A stretch of DNA of 16,809 nucleotides. Origin: JACKGS01 sp964448015 (GTDB lineage Bacteria > Patescibacteriota > Saccharimonadia > Saccharimonadales > UBA7683). The translations under genes were made by a program, and so were the position numbers. The stretch is taken from positions 1 through 16,809 of the forward strand of contig CAYUUV010000020.1 of NCBI GenBank assembly GCA_964448015.1. Direction: 5' to 3'. The notes beneath the pieces were generated by a model that worked only from the letters and a program-made list of their open reading frames with translations, made no database searches and was not told where the DNA came from. Of the stretch, positions 13,156 to 16,809 are shown in pieces; within the stretch, counting starts at the first letter, position 1; each line of letters begins with the position of its first letter.

Positions 13156-13156
13156 T
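13151..13156 (+). promoter_or_regulatory. Consensus -10 TATAAT overlapping a stop codon
   Basis: The perfect TATAAT has the TAA stop of cysteine desulfurase (13153-13155) in its middle and ends 7 nt before the ATG of the YdcF-like gene. A second TATAAT lies 36 bp upstream at 13115-13120. Confidence 0.5.
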
Positions 13157-13163
13157 AGTAAAG

Positions 13164-13721
13164 ATGAATAAGCTTATCGCCATTATTATTGCCAGTATTG
13201 TTGCTATTGGTGCGTATATCGTCTTGATCAGTGTCTATTTACCGGTGTATGATCCACTGGAAAAAGCTGATGCAATTATTGCGGTGAGTGGTGGCGACAC
13301 TCGTGGTCGGACGAAACATGCCATAGATTTATACCAAGCAGGCTGGGCACCAAAATTAATATTTTCAGGTGCGGCCGCAGATCCGAACAGTGCCAGCAAC
13401 GCCAAGGTTATGAAAGCAATGGCTGCGGCCGAAGGAGTGCCAGTTTCCGATGTGCTGTTAGATGAAAATTCACGCGACACAAAAGAAAACGCTTTAAAAA
13501 CTAAAGAAATAATTGGTGATGCAAAAACCATTATTTTAGTAACCAGTGATTATCATCAGCGGCGTGTTCACAAAGAATTTGTGAAGGCGTTTGGTGATGA
13601 CATAGAATTTATTAACTCTCCTGCGAAAGATAAAAATTGGGGTCGCAAGACGTGGTTTTTGAGTCCTTACGGCTGGTGGATTTCTCTCACGGAACCAGTC
13701 AAGTTACTGATTGCAGGCTGA
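13164..13721 (+). CDS. YdcF/SanA/ElyC-like protein (DUF218)
   Basis: This 185-residue protein has one N-terminal membrane helix (about 4-26) and a DUF218 domain facing outward. Family signs are ADAIIAVSGGD (35-45) with the following Arg and A..LY helix, FSGAAADPNSASNA (67-80), ENSRDTKENA (101-110) and LVTSDYHQRRV (125-135). SanA and ElyC relatives influence envelope integrity and peptidoglycan lipid carrier use, while YdcF binds S-adenosylmethionine in vitro; the reaction is not settled. The start follows TATAAT by 7 nt. The gene ends in TGA, the only TGA stop among the genes here, and mnmA begins in the same frame 6 nt later. Confidence 0.8.
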   Translation: MNKLIAIIIASIVAIGAYIVLISVYLPVYDPLEKADAIIAVSGGDTRGRTKHAIDLYQAGWAPKLIFSGAAADPNSASNAKVMKAMAAAEGVPVSDVLLDENSRDTKENALKTKEIIGDAKTIILVTSDYHQRRVHKEFVKAFGDDIEFINSPAKDKNWGRKTWFLSPYGWWISLTEPVKLLIAG

Positions 13722-13727
13722 GGTGTT

Positions 13728-15026
13728 ATGAATACAAGTACAAAAAAAGTTTTTGTTGGTATGAGCGGCGGTGTTGACAGCTCTGTCACGGCAGCGCTTC
13801 TTGTAGAACAAGGTTATAACGTCACCGGTGTATTTATGAAAAACTGGGCACAAGACCTCCCGGGTTTTAAATGCCCCTGGCGCGAAGATTTGGCAGACGC
13901 CAAACGCGTGGCTGTGCAACTGGGCATTCCGTTTAAGATTTACGATTTTCAGAATGAATACCGGCACAAAGTGGTTGATTACATGATTGAAGGCTACAAA
14001 GCGGGTATTACACCCAACCCTGATATTATGTGTAACCAAGAAGTGAAGTTCAAACTTTTTTTGGAAACAGCCTTAGAAGACGGTGCAGATATGATTGCCA
14101 CAGGACACTACGCCAGAGTCGCTGGTGCTCCAATTCACAATTCACAATTTCCAATTTTCAATCAATTTCCAAATACCAATGATCAAAGCTTTAAACAGAC
14201 TCACCTGAGCCGCCAGCCGACCGAAGTTTTAACGAAGGTTGGTCATTCCCGTGAAGACGGGAATCCAGTTGAGGAAACCGAGCGACCTGTCCTCCATAGC
14301 CTTGGCGAAGGTGGAAGCGAATCAGCACAACTACCAACTACCAACTACCAACTACTCACTGCATGCGATGCCAACAAAGATCAAACCTACTTTCTTTACA
14401 GAATAACCGAAGAAGCCCTTTCTAAAACGCTCTTTCCGCTTGGCGGCATGACAAAACCAGACGTACGGGCAAAGGCTAAAGAACTGGGCCTTATTACTGC
14501 CGAAAAAAAGGACTCGGTGGGTATTTGTTTTGTGGGTGAGATTGGCATAAAAGAGTTTTTGCAAAATTTTGTGCAAACAGAGCCGGGGGACATTGTAGAA
14601 AAGGAATCCGGTAAGGTTGTTGGCAGACACGAAGGCGCTATTTTTTATACCATAGGGCAAAGGCATGGCTTAAACGTTGGTGGCGGTATGCCCTATTATG
14701 TTGTCGGTAAAGATATGGCTACAAACCAAGTTTACGTAACAACAGATTTGAATGATGGAACTCTGTGGCAACAGTCACTGACTATCGCCAATGTTCATTG
14801 GATCAACGGTGAGCCTTCTGCTCAGGACTATGAAGAGTGGAACAAAAAAGACGGTCAACTTCAGGTCAGAACTAGACACCGGGCACAGCTTGTTAACTGC
14901 ACAATTTCTAAAAAAGACGAGTTTATTGAGCTGCAACTAAAAGATGAGATTCGGGCCCTTACGCCCGGTCAGTCTGCCGTCTTGTATAACCAAGAAATCT
15001 GTCTGGGCGGCGGGATTATTGTCTAG
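13728..15026 (+). CDS. mnmA: tRNA 2-thiouridylase MnmA with repeat-derived insert
   Basis: This enzyme adenylates U34 in the wobble position of tRNA (Glu, Gln, Lys) and replaces its oxygen by sulfur. Visible: the PP-loop SGGVDSS (13-19), FMKNW (36-40), TPNPDIMCN with catalytic Cys102, ATGHYARV (124-131), DANKDQTYFLYR (214-225), DSVGICFVGE with catalytic Cys268, and YYVVGKD with the beta-barrel end. Length is 432 against about 365 usual. The excess lies at about 132-210, between HYARV and ANKDQ, where E. coli has only about 13 residues. That insert has low-complexity, repeat-like DNA but keeps the frame and no stop, and both catalytic Cys and all motifs remain, so the protein is probably active. 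ATG 13728 follows GAGGTG that overlaps the upstream stop. Confidence 0.92.
   Translation: MNTSTKKVFVGMSGGVDSSVTAALLVEQGYNVTGVFMKNWAQDLPGFKCPWREDLADAKRVAVQLGIPFKIYDFQNEYRHKVVDYMIEGYKAGITPNPDIMCNQEVKFKLFLETALEDGADMIATGHYARVAGAPIHNSQFPIFNQFPNTNDQSFKQTHLSRQPTEVLTKVGHSREDGNPVEETERPVLHSLGEGGSESAQLPTTNYQLLTACDANKDQTYFLYRITEEALSKTLFPLGGMTKPDVRAKAKELGLITAEKKDSVGICFVGEIGIKEFLQNFVQTEPGDIVEKESGKVVGRHEGAIFYTIGQRHGLNVGGGMPYYVVGKDMATNQVYVTTDLNDGTLWQQSLTIANVHWINGEPSAQDYEEWNKKDGQLQVRTRHRAQLVNCTISKKDEFIELQLKDEIRALTPGQSAVLYNQEICLGGGIIV
14131..14165. repeat. Heptamer repeat (CAATTCA-type) inside mnmA
   Basis: Five consecutive 7-bp units read CAATTCA, CAATTCA, CAATTTC, CAATTTT and CAATCAA. They form the left end of the mnmA insert. 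Confidence 0.75.
14245..14264. repeat. Palindromic element inside mnmA
   Basis: ATTCCCGT / ACGGGAAT is an 8-bp perfect stem with loop GAAG, flanked by GTC and CCA. It matches the widespread small interspersed palindrome of the form GTCATTCCCG...CGGGAATCC. It is read in frame as HSREDGNP. Confidence 0.7.
14289..14316. repeat. Second imperfect palindrome inside mnmA
   Basis: TCCTCCATAGCCTTGGCGAAGG and the following TGGAAG can fold around CCTT-GGCG-AAGG, with TCC/GGA flanks. It resembles another interspersed short palindrome type. In frame it encodes VLHSLGEGGSE. Confidence 0.4.
14328..14355. repeat. Heptamer repeat (CAACTAC) x4 inside mnmA
   Basis: Four perfect tandem copies of CAACTAC lie at the right end of the insert. 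Because 7 is not divisible by 3, three units make a 7-residue period; the array reads QLPTTNYQLL. Confidence 0.9.
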
Positions 15027-15408
15027 GCTCATTCACTTTATAGGTGCTCTGTTCGTAGTCGAGTAGGTAGGTCATTATTTCGCTTGCCATAGCCCGGCGT
15101 TCTCGCAGCGGTCCTGTTGGTTGGCCTTCGACTTCAATAATGTGTGGCGAATAGAGTGGTGCTTCATGATCGGTTACCGAAGATTCAATCAGCCGCGCCA
15201 TGAGCCGCCGTAAATAGTTATTAGAAATTGAAAAACGATGCGCGATGGACTCGCTATCTTCAACAGTAAAACGGTCTATATGTCGATTAACACGAGCCAT
15301 CCAAGCCGTTCTGAGAGACAAGGGGTAGACTGCTTCAATGACCTCAACTTCCTCCGGTGTTACCGTGCACAGTGTTCGTTTAGATGTTGGGTCACCGTTG
15401 AATAGCAT
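15016..15408 (-). CDS. Hypothetical protein, 130 residues, possible DNA-binding helices
   Basis: I do not recognise a family. It is mostly helical and cytoplasmic. A segment IAHRFSISNNYLRRLMARLIE (about 55-75) has the look of a helix-turn-helix recognition region, but this is only a resemblance. Support for a real gene: a leaderless promoter TTGCAG, 17 bp, TAGACT, 6 nt, ATG, and a divergent position to the next gene with a 64-bp shared gap. Its 3' end overlaps the end of mnmA by 11 bp on the opposite strand. It might regulate the divergent dehydrogenase-type gene. Confidence 0.6.
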   Translation of the reverse strand: MLFNGDPTSKRTLCTVTPEEVEVIEAVYPLSLRTAWMARVNRHIDRFTVEDSESIAHRFSISNNYLRRLMARLIESSVTDHEAPLYSPHIIEVEGQPTGPLRERRAMASEIMTYLLDYEQSTYKVNEPRQ

Positions 15409-15414
15409 AGTGGT

Positions 15415-15443
15415 AGTCTAGCGATTCAATAGCAGGCCTGCAA
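15415..15443 (-). promoter_or_regulatory. Leaderless promoter of the 130-residue protein gene
   Basis: On the minus strand, -35 TTGCAG (15443-15438), a 17-bp spacer and -10 TAGACT (15420-15415), then 6 nt to the ATG. No Shine-Dalgarno. Confidence 0.5.
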
Positions 15444-15458
15444 GCACGAGCAATTTGG

Positions 15459-15464
15459 TACAAT
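15459..15464 (+). promoter_or_regulatory. -10 box of the glucose/sorbosone dehydrogenase-type gene
   Basis: TACAAT ends 8 nt before the ATG at 15473. No Shine-Dalgarno, -35 weak. It is back to back with the minus-strand promoter. Confidence 0.45.
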
Positions 15465-15472
15465 AAGTAGTG

Positions 15473-16690
15473 ATGAAGCAGCTCATACAGTGGATCAAAG
15501 TGCACAAGAGACTTACTATTCTCTTGGTTACCATGTTATTTTTGTGGGCTGCAATGATTTACCTATTTCTCAATCGAGACAATCAACCAAACAGTGCTGT
15601 ACCTCCTTTAGATCAAGATACAACTACAACCTCGGTAGCCGAGCCATCGGAGCCGGTAGAGCCAGAACTTCAAGTTGCGGAAATCTTAACGGGCTTATCG
15701 CGCCCGTGGGACGTTGTTTTCTTGCCAGATAAAACGATACTTTTTAATGAACGTGGCGGCAGTGTGAGCAAGGTAGTTGCTGGTACCAAAGTGGTGATTG
15801 CTACTATCGCAGATGTTTACGCAGTCGGCGAAGGCGGTCTTACGGGATTAGCACTTGATGCGGACTTTGCAAACAATCGCTATGTTTATACGTGCATGAA
15901 TTCTCAGGTGGCGGGTCGTGTAGACGTTCGGCTCGTGAGGTGGCGACTCAGCGAAGCGGCATCATCACTTGGCGAACGAAAAGACATCATTACAGGTATA
16001 CCAAGTAATCGTAGCGGTCGTCATTCCGGGTGTCGTGTTCGATCAGCACGTGATGGCACTTTATGGATTGGCACTGGTGATGCTGCTGTTGCTTCTCATC
16101 CACAGGATCCACAGAGCTTAGGTGGAAAAATTCTGCATGTCAATCGAGAAGGTGAAGCAGTTGCTGGTAATCTGCCGCAACCGTTTGACCCGCGTATTTT
16201 TAGCTATGGACATAGAAATGTACAGGGTATAGTGTTATTTGATCAACCCCAAGGTGATGTATATGGCTATAGTGTTGAACATGGCTCAGATAGGGACGAT
16301 GAAATTAATGTACTGAAAAAAGGTAATTTTGGGTGGGCGCCGCGCATTACGTACGTAGAGTCAGGTATTTCGATGACTGATTTGAACCGATTCCCAGATG
16401 CAGTTTCAGCAGTCTGGTCTTCCGGGTATCCAACCATTGCCCCCTCGGGCGCTACGCAGCTGCGGGGTAGACAGTGGGGAAGTTGGGAAAATGCCGTTGC
16501 CATGGCCGTACTAAAAGGTAAGCAGGTTAGAATTATGAATTTTGATTCATCGCACAAACTCATCGCAGAAAAAACCATTCTCACACAGTTTGGCCGCGTG
16601 CGCTCAGCGACATTATCTCCAGACGGCAGCATGTATGTTACAACCGACAACGGTGGTAATGATAAGATCGTACACATCACACCACAGTAG
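15473..16690 (+). CDS. Membrane-anchored PQQ-type glucose/sorbosone dehydrogenase-like protein
   Basis: This 405-residue protein has a basic start (VHKR), a membrane helix (about 13-31), a Thr/Pro/Glu-rich linker and a six-bladed beta-propeller of the soluble aldose dehydrogenase (GSDH, Asd) family. It should sit outside the cell. Family segments: GLSRPWDVVFLPD, GEGGLTGLALDADFANNRYVY, GRHSGCRV where the family has a catalytic His in N-H-H-G-G, DGTLWIGTGD, GHRNVQG and EHGSDRDDEINVLKKGNFGWAP. These include the His, the Asp/Gly turns and the GHRN loop that hold PQQ in relatives. No PQQ biosynthesis genes are visible, so the cofactor would have to come from outside or the protein may only bind sugars. 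ATG 15473 is preferred over GTG 15470 because of the leaderless promoter. Confidence 0.82.
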   Translation: MKQLIQWIKVHKRLTILLVTMLFLWAAMIYLFLNRDNQPNSAVPPLDQDTTTTSVAEPSEPVEPELQVAEILTGLSRPWDVVFLPDKTILFNERGGSVSKVVAGTKVVIATIADVYAVGEGGLTGLALDADFANNRYVYTCMNSQVAGRVDVRLVRWRLSEAASSLGERKDIITGIPSNRSGRHSGCRVRSARDGTLWIGTGDAAVASHPQDPQSLGGKILHVNREGEAVAGNLPQPFDPRIFSYGHRNVQGIVLFDQPQGDVYGYSVEHGSDRDDEINVLKKGNFGWAPRITYVESGISMTDLNRFPDAVSAVWSSGYPTIAPSGATQLRGRQWGSWENAVAMAVLKGKQVRIMNFDSSHKLIAEKTILTQFGRVRSATLSPDGSMYVTTDNGGNDKIVHITPQ

Positions 16691-16738
16691 TAGAGGGGCA
16701 TCAATCAATTATGTGCTGCGAGTGATCCGGTTAGTGCA

Positions 16739-16767
16739 TTGTATAAGTAATACGCTTATGCTATAAA
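16739..16767 (+). promoter_or_regulatory. Leaderless promoter of the right-edge gene
   Basis: The -35 is TTGTAT (16739-16744), the spacer 17 bp and the -10 TATAAA (16762-16767), with 7 nt to the ATG at 16775. Confidence 0.55.
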
Positions 16768-16774
16768 TAGCACC

Positions 16775-16809
16775 ATGAAAAGTGGAAAACATAAAACAAA
16801 AGGTAAGCA
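16775..16809 (+). CDS. Start of a truncated gene, basic N-terminus
   Basis: Eleven complete codons (MKSGKHKTKGK) remain open to the window edge. The product cannot be named. It is called because a good -35/-10 pair lies 7 nt upstream, as in many genes here, and the strongly basic start is typical of a cytoplasmic tail before a membrane helix or of an RNA-binding protein. Confidence 0.5.
   Translation, partial: MKSGKHKTKGK

Noticed and set aside
13719..13721. UGA recoded as glycine, as in Gracilibacteria
   Set aside because: Conserved genes here are complete without in-frame TGA and use GGN for glycine, and TGA ends the YdcF-like gene at the expected length.
14121..14359. mnmA as a pseudogene because of the insert
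   Set aside because: The frame is kept, there is no stop, and the PP-loop and both catalytic cysteines are intact.

Overview
The window looks like a chromosomal scaffold from a Patescibacteria/CPR bacterium, most likely Candidatus Saccharibacteria (TM7). This is inferred from gene content and style, because there is no rRNA here to prove it. The supporting signs are a monoderm-type surface protein with an IPKTG sortase signal, a membrane protein with a VYQSFA-type anchor, divergent small enzymes, short intergenic gaps and leaderless promoters. The genetic code is standard: conserved enzymes read through without in-frame TGA, and one gene stops at TGA. A run of 100 N (9270-9369) marks an assembly gap inside metG.

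Layout. 1-55 is the 3' end of tmRNA (ssrA), followed by a foldable trailer and a terminator (178-200). Next come a GIY-YIG nuclease-domain protein (217-471), a surface block with a type II membrane protein (642-1817) and a sortase-anchored beta-helix-like protein (1982-3325), and a pair formed by an adenylate-kinase-like protein (3401-4045) and a CDP-alcohol phosphatidyltransferase (4063-4731). They are followed by a DEAD-box RNA helicase with a long structured leader (4952-6160), a GH37 trehalase (6348-7625), a YfiH/laccase-domain protein (7649-8419) and metG (8542-9819, gapped). Convergent to metG is a VanY-type D,D-carboxypeptidase (9889-10419, minus). Divergent from that is a TatD / two-small-gene cluster (10486-11968), then cysteine desulfurase (11986-13155), a YdcF-like protein (13164-13721), mnmA (13728-15026), a small minus-strand gene (15016-15408), a glucose/sorbosone dehydrogenase-type protein (15473-16690) and the start of a further gene at the right edge.

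Genes that work together. tmRNA, MetRS, the helicase and the cysteine desulfurase/MnmA pair serve translation and RNA. The desulfurase would supply the sulfur that MnmA puts on U34 of tRNA. The two surface proteins, the carboxypeptidase and the phosphatidyltransferase serve the envelope.

Most notable signals. (1) A 13-codon, methionine-rich, leaderless small ORF (8441-8482) lies between a promoter and metG, and its codons overlap RNA stems that reach the metG ribosome-binding site. This is a candidate amino-acid-responsive attenuator for methionyl-tRNA synthetase that is neither a T-box nor a SAM riboswitch. (2) About eleven genes have a -10 box 5-10 nt before the start codon and no Shine-Dalgarno, while another set has long A-rich leaders with AAGGA. 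(3) Heptamer tandem repeats, CAACYAC, sit in frame inside both cysteine desulfurase and mnmA. In mnmA they form part of a roughly 70-residue insert that also contains palindromic repeats.
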